Shown one piece after another: positions 51,916 to 60,977 of a stretch of DNA of 64,000 bases. The number at the start of each line of letters is the position of its first letter. The stretch's first letter is position 1. The notes under the pieces are model-generated. The model was not told where the DNA came from and ran no database searches. It saw only the letters and a list, made by a program, of their open reading frames with translations. The translations under genes and the position numbers were made by a program. This DNA is from Myxococcales bacterium (GTDB lineage Bacteria > Myxococcota_A > Polyangia > Polyangiales > Polyangiaceae): positions 29,289-93,288 of the forward strand of contig CAHJWM010000019.1 of NCBI GenBank assembly GCA_903642325.1. Direction: 5' to 3'.

Positions 51916-53433
51916 TCAGTTTCCAGCGGCGGGCACGGTCACCCCGGCCGGTAAGCCTTCGAAACCGGCGACGACGGTCTTGATGCCGCGTTCGCGCATC
52001 TGTTCCTCGGCGCGGATCAGCGGATTGTAATTCTGGAGATTGCGCTCGCCGTTGGGCGCGCCGGCTTTGAACCACAAGCGACGCGTCAAAGCGCCGTACA
52101 TCAGGGGCATGTACGGTAAGAACTCGCTCGAGCCTTCGGTCGAGCGGTGCGAAATGAACACGGAAAATCCGTAGCTTTTGATGTTTTCGAGCGCTTCGTC
52201 CAAGCTTTCGACGCCCACCTTCTTGCACTCTTGCAGGATCCAATCGAGGTCGCCGCGCGAGCTCAAAAACTCTTCGACCAGCTCGCCGTCGGCCAGACCG
52301 AGCACGACCTCGACGGCCAGGCGCGTCTCCGTGAACGTGCCGGCTTGATTGAGTTTGATGAGCACGCTGTTGCCCGCGCGGTCCGCCATATTTTTGCCGC
52401 ACAGGTACGGGATGATGAAGCGCAGCTGCGTCACGACCAAATCGTCGAGCACGATCTGCACGCGATCACCGTACTTTTCGTTCATTAGCTTGTGCGCGGC
52501 GACGTCGTGCTCGGACCCCGGGTCCTCCATGGTGGCGAAGTTTTCGGAGCTGTTTACGACGGACCCATCGAACTCAATCAGCTCTTCACGGGTTTTGCGC
52601 CCGGCGCCTGAAAAGCGCATGTCGTACATGCCCTCTTTGATCAAGTCCTCACCCTTCTGCACCTCGCTGAATGCGTTATCCGTGCCGATAGCGTAGTCAC
52701 CAATACCCAACTTCAGCTGCCCGGCGCACTCTTTGATGCGCGTCAGCCCCTCGAAATTGTCCTTCACCGGGAAAACGAAGCCACGCTCCTTGGCGGTCCC
52801 GGTGGGCAAGCCGTCCCGCACCAGGTTTTTTTCGAACTGTCGAAAGAACTTGGTACCGACCTCGAACACCTCTTTGACGGACGTGGCCTTCATCGCAAAG
52901 AAGAACATTTCCTGAATGTCCTGCTTCGTACCCGGCACGTGCTCGCCGCCGCACACCATGTTGAAGGCGATATTCGGGAAGTAAAAGGTTTTGGTCTTCT
53001 TGGTAGCAAAGATTTCCCAGGCTTCGAAGCCGCTGGCTTTGAGCAGCGTTTGAAAAAACGCAGTGGACGCCGCAAGGCAAGCGTTGCCCCCCCACAGCTT
53101 CTTGTTCGGACCTGCCTTCTTGACCATCGCCAGGTCGAACGCCGAAGCAGCGTCCAAAATGTCCTGGGGTGTCTTGATCGAGACCTTCTTCGGCAGCAGC
53201 CGAGCGATGTTCTTGTCGATCGATTCGATGGCTTTGTCGTTCGGGATGTACACGGCCTCGTTTTCACCGTCGGACGTGCCCTTCGGGATGCCATTCCGTT
53301 CGGTAATGGTCCACGTTTCTTTGCCGCGTTCCACCTTGGCCGTGATCTCTCCCTCCAAGGTGAAGTTGGCGTACGACGAGAGAATCTCGCGGCCTTTGAG
53401 CTTGAAGTTGGAGACGATCGTTTCTTTTGCCAT
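51916..53433 (-). CDS. Divergent enolase (enolase-superfamily) with intact active site
   Basis: A 505-residue protein, longer than the usual 430-residue enolase and only distantly similar, but every catalytic position can be aligned. GREILSSYANFTLEGEI equals the enolase start. His165 (CGGEHV), Glu175 (QDIQEM) and Glu216 (KERGF) follow. Mg ligands are Asp252 (TDNAF), Glu303 (TMEDP) and Asp331 (VLDDLVVT). Catalytic Lys360 is in VLIKLNQAGTFTET, His429-Arg430-Ser431 in ISHRSTE, and Lys456 in WFKAG. About 40 residues are inserted between the TET and SHRS blocks. It could interconvert 2-phosphoglycerate and PEP, or a related acid. Confidence 0.8.
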   Translation of the reverse strand: MAKETIVSNFKLKGREILSSYANFTLEGEITAKVERGKETWTITERNGIPKGTSDGENEAVYIPNDKAIESIDKNIARLLPKKVSIKTPQDILDAASAFDLAMVKKAGPNKKLWGGNACLAASTAFFQTLLKASGFEAWEIFATKKTKTFYFPNIAFNMVCGGEHVPGTKQDIQEMFFFAMKATSVKEVFEVGTKFFRQFEKNLVRDGLPTGTAKERGFVFPVKDNFEGLTRIKECAGQLKLGIGDYAIGTDNAFSEVQKGEDLIKEGMYDMRFSGAGRKTREELIEFDGSVVNSSENFATMEDPGSEHDVAAHKLMNEKYGDRVQIVLDDLVVTQLRFIIPYLCGKNMADRAGNSVLIKLNQAGTFTETRLAVEVVLGLADGELVEEFLSSRGDLDWILQECKKVGVESLDEALENIKSYGFSVFISHRSTEGSSEFLPYMPLMYGALTRRLWFKAGAPNGERNLQNYNPLIRAEEQMRERGIKTVVAGFEGLPAGVTVPAAGN

Positions 53434-53827
53434 GCAAATTCCTTGGTTCTGAAGCCCGGCGAGGAGTGGTCGCGCGGTGCGCAGTCATAACCGAAATTCC
53501 GCCGTTTTTGGTTTGATTTCATGGGCTTGTCAGGCGTTCAGCGCGCCCGAAAAGCAGTTTTTGTCGGCGCAGACTCGATTGTGACGGGAAGATGGGCGAC
53601 GAAAATTCGCGCGCGCTAAGCCCCTTCGGGCGACCTCACCCGCATCTCTCGGTCGAGGCTCGTGCCGGGTGCCCGGCCGCAGGCCATCGGTGCCACGGTC
53701 GCTCGGACTGCGTTTCGGCGCACGGCTGCCGGGGGTTCGCTTCGGTGCTGGATCTCGCTTCGCCTTCGATGATCACCTGCGTGCAAATTCGAGCGAGATG
53801 GCGGCCGACGCCACCGCCGAGCGTCAG
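53434..53827. other. Intergenic region upstream of the enolase-like gene
   Basis: This 394-bp region must carry the promoter of the minus-strand enolase-like gene. It contains A/T-rich stretches near 53505-53520 and 53560-53570, consistent with a promoter, but no clear hexamers. Short frames here show no ribosome binding site; I see no gene. Confidence 0.45.
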
Positions 53828-54454
53828 CTAGGCAGGCACCGCGGTCAGCAGCGCGCGCCACGCCGGGTGTGCGGCGATGAGTGCGAGCGCGCGAACGGTG
53901 AGAGTCTTACCGGGCTCTGCGCGCGGCCAAGTGGAAGCACCCGAAGGATGCGGCAACGCGATCACGTCGACGATCAGGTCGCCGCGCTGCACGCTCGCCA
54001 TCCGACCGATTTGCTCGACGAGCGGTAGCGGCGGCAGAAACTGGGCAATGGCGATACGGCCGACGGGGATGATGAGCCGTGGCCGTAGCAACGCTATCTC
54101 TCGCTCCAGCCACGGGCGACAGTTCGCGGCTTCCTCCGGGCTCGGGACGCGGTCGCCCCCGCCCGGATTTTTTCCGGGAAAGCAGCGGCAGACCGCGGCC
54201 ATGTACACGCGCGCCCGGAACTCCGCCTCGTTCAATCCGAGCGGCGCGAACCATTTGAAGAGCTGCTTACCCGCGGTCCAAGCGAACGGACGGCCAAGCA
54301 CCGGCTCCTTATCGCCGGGCGCCTGACCGACGAGCAGGATCTCCGAGACCGCGGCGGTGCCGACCACCGCGGGCCGGTGCATGTTCGTGCACGCGACGCA
54401 GGCGCGGAGCGCGCGTTGATGCTCTTCGAGAAGCTCGAGCGTTCGAGGTGCCAT
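53828..54454 (-). CDS. Uracil-DNA glycosylase (family 4-like, Fe-S)
   Basis: A 208-residue uracil-DNA glycosylase. Cluster-binding cysteine candidates are Cys19 and Cys22 (ACVAC), Cys89/91 (VCRCFPG) and Cys112 (NCRPWL), the pattern of the Fe-S type. Motif A is LLVGQAPGDKE and motif B is ALPHPSGAS. It removes uracil from DNA to begin base-excision repair. The ATG at 54454 gives MAPRTLELL; the frame continues upstream into the OmpA-like gene's promoter region. It diverges from the OmpA-like gene. Confidence 0.88.
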   Translation of the reverse strand: MAPRTLELLEEHQRALRACVACTNMHRPAVVGTAAVSEILLVGQAPGDKEPVLGRPFAWTAGKQLFKWFAPLGLNEAEFRARVYMAAVCRCFPGKNPGGGDRVPSPEEAANCRPWLEREIALLRPRLIIPVGRIAIAQFLPPLPLVEQIGRMASVQRGDLIVDVIALPHPSGASTWPRAEPGKTLTVRALALIAAHPAWRALLTAVPA

Positions 54455-54590
54455 CGTAAAAGCGTGTTGGAGTTCGGCGCGGCGTGCCGTCGCCCATTGC
54501 GCCAACTGACAGCATTCGGCCTTGGCCCCGGCTTTGCAATGGCGGGCGCCGAGCCCCAGACATTGGCTCGAACTCGTGAAGGAGACCAAT

Positions 54591-55376
54591 ATGACCTCTT
54601 CGAAGAACTGCCGCGTCGCGGCAAAGTGGCTCGGCTGTGGCGCGCTTGCAGTCACGCTCGCTGGTTGTGCGAGCGAGCAGCCCCCCCCGCAGACCGCGGT
54701 ATCTCAGACCCCGAACACCTACTCCAAGACCGGTGAGGGTACGGCGCGCAACGACGCGGACACCACTATTCAGCTCTCGGACGATTTTCGCCGTCAGTGC
54801 CAGCTGCCCAATGCCCCGCAAGAGGCCCCGCACTTCGACTACGCAGACGCCACGCTGCATGCGCGGGGTGCCAACATTCTGGATGACGTTGCCAAGTGCT
54901 TGAGCAGCGGACCGCTCAAGGGTCGCACCATGAGCATCATCGGCCGTACTGACCCACGGGGTTCCGCAGAGTACAATAAAGAGCTGTCCGCTAATCGTGC
55001 GAACGCGGCGCGCGATTATCTCGTTCAACATGGAGTCACGACCTCGAACATTCGCGTCATCGCCCGAGGCGCGCAGGGCGCCATGGGCAATGACGAGGCG
55101 AGCTGGGCCCTCGATCGGCGCGTCGATTTCGAGCTGGGCGACGCGAACGTGGCCGGTAGCGCGGCGGCCAATAACTTGAACGCCTCTCCGAGCCCCATCC
55201 TCGAGGGCACGCGCATGGACGGCATGTCGCCCGGAACTGCATCCAAGGTCAAAGCGGGCAGCTACGCCGATACTGCGGAGGGTGGGAAGCCCACCGGGGC
55301 CTCGACCTCGGGTTCGAGCAGTGCGGCGACCTCCGCCGCTGCGTCGGGCAGCGTCCATGTGAGCGGAGGCAAGTAA
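54591..55376 (+). CDS. OmpA-family lipoprotein
   Basis: A 261-residue lipoprotein: signal peptide ending in the lipobox VTLAGCASE, a linker, then an OmpA peptidoglycan-binding domain (about 75-195). Its core is FDYADATLHARGANILDDVA, SIIGRTDPRGSAEYNKELSANRANAARDYL-type helices and RVIARGAQGA. The residues that contact diaminopimelate (an Asp and an Arg) are in GRTDPRG and DRRVDFEL. The C-terminal tail is Ser/Ala/Gly-rich. The ATG at 54591 has AAGGAG six bases upstream. A strong terminator follows. Confidence 0.9.
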   Translation: MTSSKNCRVAAKWLGCGALAVTLAGCASEQPPPQTAVSQTPNTYSKTGEGTARNDADTTIQLSDDFRRQCQLPNAPQEAPHFDYADATLHARGANILDDVAKCLSSGPLKGRTMSIIGRTDPRGSAEYNKELSANRANAARDYLVQHGVTTSNIRVIARGAQGAMGNDEASWALDRRVDFELGDANVAGSAAANNLNASPSPILEGTRMDGMSPGTASKVKAGSYADTAEGGKPTGASTSGSSSAATSAAASGSVHVSGGK

Positions 55377-55445
55377 AACGCTCGATCGCGGGCGTTATCG
55401 GGCCGACAATTCGTTTAGCAATGCCCGTTCACCGTGAGGATCTTC

Positions 55446-55478
55446 AAAACGCGATGGCCGAGTTGGCCATCGCGTTTT
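55446..55478. terminator. Bidirectional intrinsic terminator
   Basis: A perfect 14-bp stem, AAAACGCGATGGCC-gagtt-GGCCATCGCGTTTT, lies between the convergent OmpA-like and DUF1993 genes. Its T-rich 3' end serves the plus strand and the A-rich 5' end serves the minus strand. This is the clearest terminator in the window. Confidence 0.9.
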
Positions 55479-55513
55479 CTGTCAGCACGAGGCTCCGGCG
55501 CGACGCCGCGGGC

Positions 55514-56020
55514 TCACGGCAATCGTTGCGTGAGCGCGCCGAGGTAGTCGCGCTTGCCGATCGGCACGCCGTTGTGTCGCAAGATCGCGTACGCGTGGGC
55601 CGCGTGAAAGTAAAAGTTCGGCTGCACGTGCTCGAAGAAGTAGTCCTTGCCCGTCATCACTTTGCCCTCCCAACGCGGTTGCGTCACTGAAACCGTGCTG
55701 CTGCGCTCGAAGTCTTTTTCGGAGTAGCCGTCCAGATAGGTGATCACCGAGCGGACCCGAGCACGGAGCTCGTCGAGCGACTGCTCCGTATCGGCCTGTG
55801 AGGGCGCTTCTTTGCCGGTCAAGCGGGAAGCGCCTAGCTTCGCGGTGTCACACGCGACCTGAATTTGGCGCGCGAACGCCAGCTGATCGGGCGCCAAGCG
55901 AAAGCCAGCGAACAAGCTCGGGTCGAAGGATTTCTCCTTCGCGTGAGCTTCCGCTTTGTCCAGCCAGCCAATGAGCTGGCCGAGCACCTTCTTCATCTGC
56001 AAAAACGATTCGTAATACAT
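55514..56020 (-). CDS. DUF1993 protein
   Basis: A 168-residue DUF1993 protein. It starts MYYESFLQMKKVLGQLIGWL, has FRLAPDQLAFARQIQVACDTA, and ends NFYFHAAHAYAILRHNGVPIGK. It is an all-helical DinB-like four-helix bundle; function is unknown. Length is normal. It follows the SDR gene by 91 bp on the same strand and could share its transcript. Confidence 0.92.
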   Translation of the reverse strand: MYYESFLQMKKVLGQLIGWLDKAEAHAKEKSFDPSLFAGFRLAPDQLAFARQIQVACDTAKLGASRLTGKEAPSQADTEQSLDELRARVRSVITYLDGYSEKDFERSSTVSVTQPRWEGKVMTGKDYFFEHVQPNFYFHAAHAYAILRHNGVPIGKRDYLGALTQRLP

Positions 56021-56111
56021 GATGCGAGCCTATCCTGTTCTTGTATTCGAGGCGCAAGTTCTGGCCCGCGGCGTTGTCGATGTTTCTCGTTTTTTCTTTC
56101 GTTCGCACCGC

Positions 56112-56909
56112 TCAGGCGATGGCACGCACGACGCCGCCATCCACTCGCAAGGCCGCACCGTTCACCCCGGAGGCACGCGGGCTCGCAATGAATGCGGCGA
56201 GCGCAGCGATCTCGTCCGGAGTTTCGAAACGTTGCAGCAGTGAGGAGGGGCGGCCGTGCTTGAAGAAATCGCGCTCCACGTCTTCCGCGCTCTTGCCCTG
56301 TTGGGATGCCAGGCCCGCGACAAAGTCGCCCACGCCCTCGCTCTTGGTCGGACCGGGCAGGATAGAGTTCACCGTGACGGCGCTGCCGATCGTCATTTCC
56401 GCGAGGCCGCGCGCCACGGCAAGCTGGGCGGTTTTGGTCATGCCATATTGAATCATCTCGACCGGGATCTGCAGGGCGCTCTCGCTGGAAATAAACAAAA
56501 TACGACCCCAATTGGCGGCGAGCATGGCGGGCAGGTATGCGCGCGACAGGCGGACGCCGCTCAGTACGTTGACCTCGAAGAAGTGCAGCCACTCGGCGTC
56601 CGTGATCTCTGCGAACGGCTTGGCTTCGAAGATGCCGAGGTTATTGACGAGCACGTCGATCTCAGGGGCAGCAGACAGCATGCTGGCGCAGCCCTTGGCC
56701 GTGCCCAAGTCGGCGGCGACACCTCGCAGGTCCGCGTCGGCGAGCCCGCTTTCGCGAAGCGAATTGAGTGCGCGGGCCACGCGTTCCTCACTCCGCCCGT
56801 TGACGATGACGGATGCACCTTCAACGGCCAGCGCCCGCGCGATAGCGTAACCGATGCCCGCCGTGGAACCTGTGACGAGTGCACGCTTGCCGCGAAGCTC
56901 TAAATCCAT
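56112..56909 (-). CDS. Short-chain dehydrogenase/reductase
   Basis: A 265-residue classical SDR oxidoreductase. NAD(P) binding is at VTGSTAGIGYAIA; DVLVNNLGIF is the Asn block; the catalytic Ser is in ILFISSESAL and the Tyr-Lys pair in YGMTKTAQLA. The closing GAALRVDGGVV is typical. Substrate is not predictable. It lies upstream of the DUF1993 gene on the minus strand and diverges from the EF-G gene. Confidence 0.93.
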   Translation of the reverse strand: MDLELRGKRALVTGSTAGIGYAIARALAVEGASVIVNGRSEERVARALNSLRESGLADADLRGVAADLGTAKGCASMLSAAPEIDVLVNNLGIFEAKPFAEITDAEWLHFFEVNVLSGVRLSRAYLPAMLAANWGRILFISSESALQIPVEMIQYGMTKTAQLAVARGLAEMTIGSAVTVNSILPGPTKSEGVGDFVAGLASQQGKSAEDVERDFFKHGRPSSLLQRFETPDEIAALAAFIASPRASGVNGAALRVDGGVVRAIA

Positions 56910-57131
56910 GGCGCATGCTCATAGGCCAAGGGCCCCCGCTGTCAACGCCGCGGCCGCCCAAGACCGGGGCTAACCATTCGATTTCTATGAAATAACTTCA
57001 GCGTTCGAACGCGCGACCTCAGCCCGCCACGTTCAGGCCCTGTGGCCAACAACGGAGAAATGCGATAGCCGCTTCCCTTCCGCGGCCGGTTTCGCTACCT
57101 GCCCGACTCCCCAATCACCGAAGAGGCCACC

Positions 57132-59267
57132 GTGGCAACCCGTATTCCGCTCGATCGCATTCGCAACATCGGTATTTCGGCGCACATCGACTCAGGCAAG
57201 ACGACCCTGACCGAGCGCATCTTGTTCTACACGGGTCGCATCCACGCGATCCATGAAGTGCGCGGCAAAGACGGTGTCGGCGCCAAGATGGACTCGATGG
57301 ATCTAGAGCGCGAGAAGGGCATCACCATCCAGTCCGCCGCGACGTACTGCGTTTGGAATGGCTCGCAGAAGCAGTTCGATGAGTTCAACGTCAACATCAT
57401 CGACACCCCCGGCCACGTGGACTTCACGATCGAGGTCGAACGCGCCCTACGTGTACTAGACGGCGCGATCCTGGTGCTCGACTCCGGCAAGGGAGTGCAA
57501 TCGCAGTCGATCACCGTCGACCGGCAGATGAAGCGCTACCACGTGCCGCGCATTGCATTCGTGAACAAGATGGATAACCCGGGCGCAAACTACGAGCGCG
57601 TCTCGGACATGCTGAAAGAGAAGCTTGGTCACCACTCGGTGAACCTTCAAGTGCCGATCGGTTCCGAGGACAAATTCGCAGGCATCATCGACCCGATCAT
57701 CGGCAAAGCCTTTTACTTCGAGGGCGACGACGGCGAGAAAATCCGCGAGGTGGACGTGCCCGCGGAGTACGCCGAAAAGACCAAGGCGGCGCGCGAGGAG
57801 ATCATCCAGCGTGTGGCCGACGTGGACGACGAATTAGCCGAAAAATTCATCAACGAGGAACCCGTGTCGGTCGAAGAGCTGCGCGCGGCAATCCGTCGCG
57901 CCACCCTCGCGCTCAAGATGACGCCGGTGATGTGTGGCTCGGCGATCAAGAACAAAGGCGTACAACTGTTGCTCGACGGCGTGGTCCACTACTTGCCGAA
58001 CCCCAAGGAAGTCGTCAACGAGGCCCACGACCAAGACAAGAACGAAGAAAAGGTGGTCGTCGACTCCGACCCGACCAAGCCCTTCGTCGGTCTCGCGTTC
58101 AAGCTGCAGCAGGACAAATACGGTCAGCTCACCTACTTCCGCATCTACCAGGGCTCGATCACCGCCGGCGACACCATCTACAACATCTCGAACGAGAGCC
58201 GCAAAGTTCGCGTGCCGCGCATGTTCCGCATGCACTCGGAGGATCGCGAAGAGATCAAGACGGCAGAAGCGGGCGACATCGTCGCCTTCTACGGAGTGGA
58301 AGCGAGCTCCGGTGAAACGTTCACCGACGGCAAGGTCAATTGGACGCTCACCTCCATGCACGTACCGGCGGCGGTGATTTCACTCGCAGTGGCTCCGAAA
58401 GATCGCGCGGCGGAGACCAACTTCTCCAAGGCTCTCAATCGCTTCACCAAGGAAGATCCGACCTTCCGCGTGCACCAAGACGAAGAGTCGCAGCAGACCA
58501 TCATCAGCGGCATGGGCGAGCTCCACCTCGACATTTACATGGAGCGCATGAAGCGCGAGTACAGCTGCGAAGTCATCGCCGGCAAGCCGCAGGTGGCTTA
58601 CCGCGAGACCATCACGCAGCGCAGTGAGATCGCGTACACGCACAAGAAGCAGACCGGCGGTTCCGGCCAGTTCGCCCGCGTCAACGGTTACATGGAACCG
58701 CTGCCGGCCGACGCCGTCGAGAACTACGAGTTCGTCGACGAAACCACGGGCGGCTCGATTCCAAAGGAGTACATCCCGGCCTGTGACAAGGGCTTCAAGG
58801 ACGGAATCAAGCGTGGCAACCTGATTGGCTTCCCGGTCGTGGCCGTGCGCTGCGTGATCAACGACGGCATGTCGCACGCCGTCGACTCGTCCGATCAGGC
58901 ATTTCGCACCGCTTCCCTCATGGGCTTTCGCGAAGCGTACTCGGGCGCCAAACCGACCATTCTCGAACCGATCATGAAGGTAGAGATCTCGGCGCCGATC
59001 GAGTTTCAAGGCTCGGTCGTCGGTCAGGTCAACCAGCGTCGTGGTCTGATCCTGGAGACAATCAGCGACGAGAACGTGACGGTGACCTGCGAGGTTCCGC
59101 TGAACGCCATGTTCGGTTACTCGACCGATCTGCGCTCCGCCACCCAGGGTAAAGGCAACTTTACCATGGAGTTTGCGCGTTACGCGGCCGTGCCGAAGCA
59201 AGAACAAGAAGAGATGATCAAAGTCTACCGCGAGCGCCTCGCCAAAGAAGCGGCCGCCCGCAAGTAA
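57132..59267 (+). CDS. fusA: Elongation factor G, spd/mitochondrial EFG1 type
   Basis: A 711-residue GTPase that drives ribosomal translocation. G1 is [19 protein letters not shown], switch I/II follow with ITIQSAATY and [16 protein letters not shown]4 is VNKMDNPG. Domains II-V are complete, ending with the [14 protein letters not shown] and [22 protein letters not shown] blocks. [28 protein letters not shown] and QSAATY are diagnostic of the spdEFG1/mitochondrial EFG1 lineage, not canonical EF-G. The start is GTG with AAGAGG upstream. No rpsL, rpsG or tuf gene is adjacent. Confidence 0.95.
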   Translation: MATRIPLDRIRNIGISAHIDSGKTTLTERILFYTGRIHAIHEVRGKDGVGAKMDSMDLEREKGITIQSAATYCVWNGSQKQFDEFNVNIIDTPGHVDFTIEVERALRVLDGAILVLDSGKGVQSQSITVDRQMKRYHVPRIAFVNKMDNPGANYERVSDMLKEKLGHHSVNLQVPIGSEDKFAGIIDPIIGKAFYFEGDDGEKIREVDVPAEYAEKTKAAREEIIQRVADVDDELAEKFINEEPVSVEELRAAIRRATLALKMTPVMCGSAIKNKGVQLLLDGVVHYLPNPKEVVNEAHDQDKNEEKVVVDSDPTKPFVGLAFKLQQDKYGQLTYFRIYQGSITAGDTIYNISNESRKVRVPRMFRMHSEDREEIKTAEAGDIVAFYGVEASSGETFTDGKVNWTLTSMHVPAAVISLAVAPKDRAAETNFSKALNRFTKEDPTFRVHQDEESQQTIISGMGELHLDIYMERMKREYSCEVIAGKPQVAYRETITQRSEIAYTHKKQTGGSGQFARVNGYMEPLPADAVENYEFVDETTGGSIPKEYIPACDKGFKDGIKRGNLIGFPVVAVRCVINDGMSHAVDSSDQAFRTASLMGFREAYSGAKPTILEPIMKVEISAPIEFQGSVVGQVNQRRGLILETISDENVTVTCEVPLNAMFGYSTDLRSATQGKGNFTMEFARYAAVPKQEQEEMIKVYRERLAKEAAARK

Positions 59268-59308
59268 CTTCGCGCTTTCCGCGTGGCGCCGAGATCGCCC
59301 GCAACGTC

Positions 59309-59343
59309 CGAAGCCCCGCGCAGTCATTCTGCTCGGGGCTTCG
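59309..59343 (+). terminator. Terminator of the EF-G gene
   Basis: CGAAGCCCCG pairs with CGGGGCTTCG (10 bp), topped by a GCAG/CTGC inner stem. It starts 41 bases after the stop codon and is followed by a modest T-rich stretch. No gene is seen in the remaining bases up to 59496. Confidence 0.7.
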
Positions 59344-59496
59344 TTCGTCGCGTTGGTTGGGATCGTGGTCACGCAGCACGGCGAGCGGCGGCAAAGCCTT
59401 CGGCGTCAAATGGCGTCTCCAGCAGTACCCGGGCGTCAGTGCGCGGTGTTGGCGCTCAGTGACCGGCCCCACCAGATGGGGTCTTGCCTGCGGAGC

Positions 59497-60495
59497 TTAG
59501 CCGAACGCAGCCGCAACCAACTCGAAGGAGCGAATGCGCTCGGCTGGGTCGTAGGCATGAGTGGCCAGCATGACCTCGTCGGCCTGAGTGCTCTCGATTA
59601 AGCGCTCGAGGGCGGGGCGCACCCGATCGGGGGTGCCGACGAGCTGCAGCCGACTGAATTGGGCGACGGTCGCTCGCTCTGCGGGCGTGTACACGTGGGC
59701 GAGCGCCTGCTCAGGGCTGGGCATTCGCCCTGGGTGCCCTGCGCGCAACTGCGCAAACGAGAGCAACATGGAAGAGGCCATACGCGTGGCGGCTTCCTCC
59801 GTAGCTGCGCAAAAGACGGAGAGCGCCAAGATGGCATGCGGTTTATCGAGCGGGCCAGCTCGAAAGCGTTCGCGGTAAACGCGCATGGCATGTTCCGGAG
59901 GATCCGGACTGAAGTGACCTGCAAATGCGAAGCCGAGGCCCAGCTCGGCCGCAACGTTCGCGCTGTAATCGCTCGAGCCGAGTAGCCAAATGGGCGGCAA
60001 CTGCACATCGTCCGGCATCGCGCGCACTTTAGAGAACGGGTGATTTGCTGGTAGCGTGCCATTACCGAACCCACTCAGCTCCGCGAGCTGAGTCAGAAAG
60101 TCGTCCGCCAAGGGGGCGCCGCGCGTTCGGCGCAATGCGAGCGCCGTCAGCGGATCGGTGCCCGGGGCTCGCCCGATGCCCAAGTCGATTCGACCGGGGT
60201 GCAAGGCCTCGAGCAAGCGATAAGTTTCTGCGACTTTGAGCGAGGCGTGATTTGGAAGCATTACCCCGCCTGCACCCAGCCGCACGCGGCTCGTCACTTG
60301 ACCAATGTGGGCGATCAAGATCTCGGGCGCGGTCGTGGCGATGCCCGGCATATTGTGATGTTCGGCATACCAGAGTCGCCGAAAGCCCAAGCGTTCCACG
60401 GCGCGCGCGAGATCTACCGCCGCCAGTAACGCGGCGTGGCTGGTGCTTCCGCTGGCGAACGGGACTAGATCGAGAGCAGAAAGCGGGAGTGGCAT
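59497..60495 (-). CDS. LLM-class flavin-dependent oxidoreductase
   Basis: A 332-residue luciferase-like monooxygenase-family protein (MsnO8-like). It begins LSALDLVPFASGSTSHAAL, has RLWYAEHHNMPGIATTAPEIL, LGAGGVMLPNHASLKVAE and LGIGRAPGTDPLTALALRR, the hallmark loops. It binds FMN or F420-type cofactor; the natural substrate is unknown. Length is normal. Single gene. Confidence 0.92.
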   Translation of the reverse strand: MPLPLSALDLVPFASGSTSHAALLAAVDLARAVERLGFRRLWYAEHHNMPGIATTAPEILIAHIGQVTSRVRLGAGGVMLPNHASLKVAETYRLLEALHPGRIDLGIGRAPGTDPLTALALRRTRGAPLADDFLTQLAELSGFGNGTLPANHPFSKVRAMPDDVQLPPIWLLGSSDYSANVAAELGLGFAFAGHFSPDPPEHAMRVYRERFRAGPLDKPHAILALSVFCAATEEAATRMASSMLLSFAQLRAGHPGRMPSPEQALAHVYTPAERATVAQFSRLQLVGTPDRVRPALERLIESTQADEVMLATHAYDPAERIRSFELVAAAFG

Positions 60496-60621
60496 GGCGT
60501 GCTGAGTTCATGCGGCCAATTCACGGTGCCGCCAGTGTCAGGCGGTGCTTCCGCGCACGCATCGACCGAAGACGGGCGTCCACGCCGACCGTTCGAAAAA
60601 TCTGAAGGCCAGCAGCCCGGT

Positions 60622-60804
60622 CTAGCGAGCCACGCGCGACCCGCAGACCACCACTTCGACATCTGCCCCGGGCGGGGTGACGCCGCTTGGGCCACTTTGA
60701 CAGTCGGCCGGCGGGGACGACGGCGCCAGCAGCGCGGGCAGCCGTGCATCGGCGGCCCAGACGGCTAACGACAGACCGAGAACGATTGCGACGGGGTGAG
60801 CCAT
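60622..60804 (-). CDS. Small exported peptide
   Basis: A 60-residue protein with a hydrophobic N-terminal signal-like segment (VAIVLGLSLAVWAADARLPA) and a short mature part with two cysteines (DCQS and VVCGSRVAR), which could form a disulphide. A clear AGGAG lies seven bases upstream of the ATG, which is the main support. It resembles no family I know. Confidence 0.5.
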   Translation of the reverse strand: MAHPVAIVLGLSLAVWAADARLPALLAPSSPPADCQSGPSGVTPPGADVEVVVCGSRVAR

Positions 60805-60965
60805 GACTGATCTCCTGCGCTAGGCCAGCTTCGACCGGCGAGACACCAATAGTTTGCTCGAATGTTTCCTCTGAGCAACCAAACGTCACGTGGTTGTCAC
60901 ATTGACGTGCACGTACGCGGTGAGACGAAGGGTAAGCGGATGTGCGGAAGTCGCATGAACCCTGC

Positions 60966-60971
60966 TATAAT
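60966..60971 (+). promoter_or_regulatory. Perfect -10 element next to a start codon
   Basis: TATAAT lies seven bases upstream of the ATG at 60978, so transcription would begin at or next to the A of the start codon, giving a leaderless mRNA. The -35 region is weak. Confidence 0.6.
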
Positions 60972-60977
60972 CAGCGC

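Noticed and set aside
58380..59372. A 330-codon open frame opposite the EF-G gene
   Set aside because: It is antisense to a highly conserved gene, and the protein has no family features.
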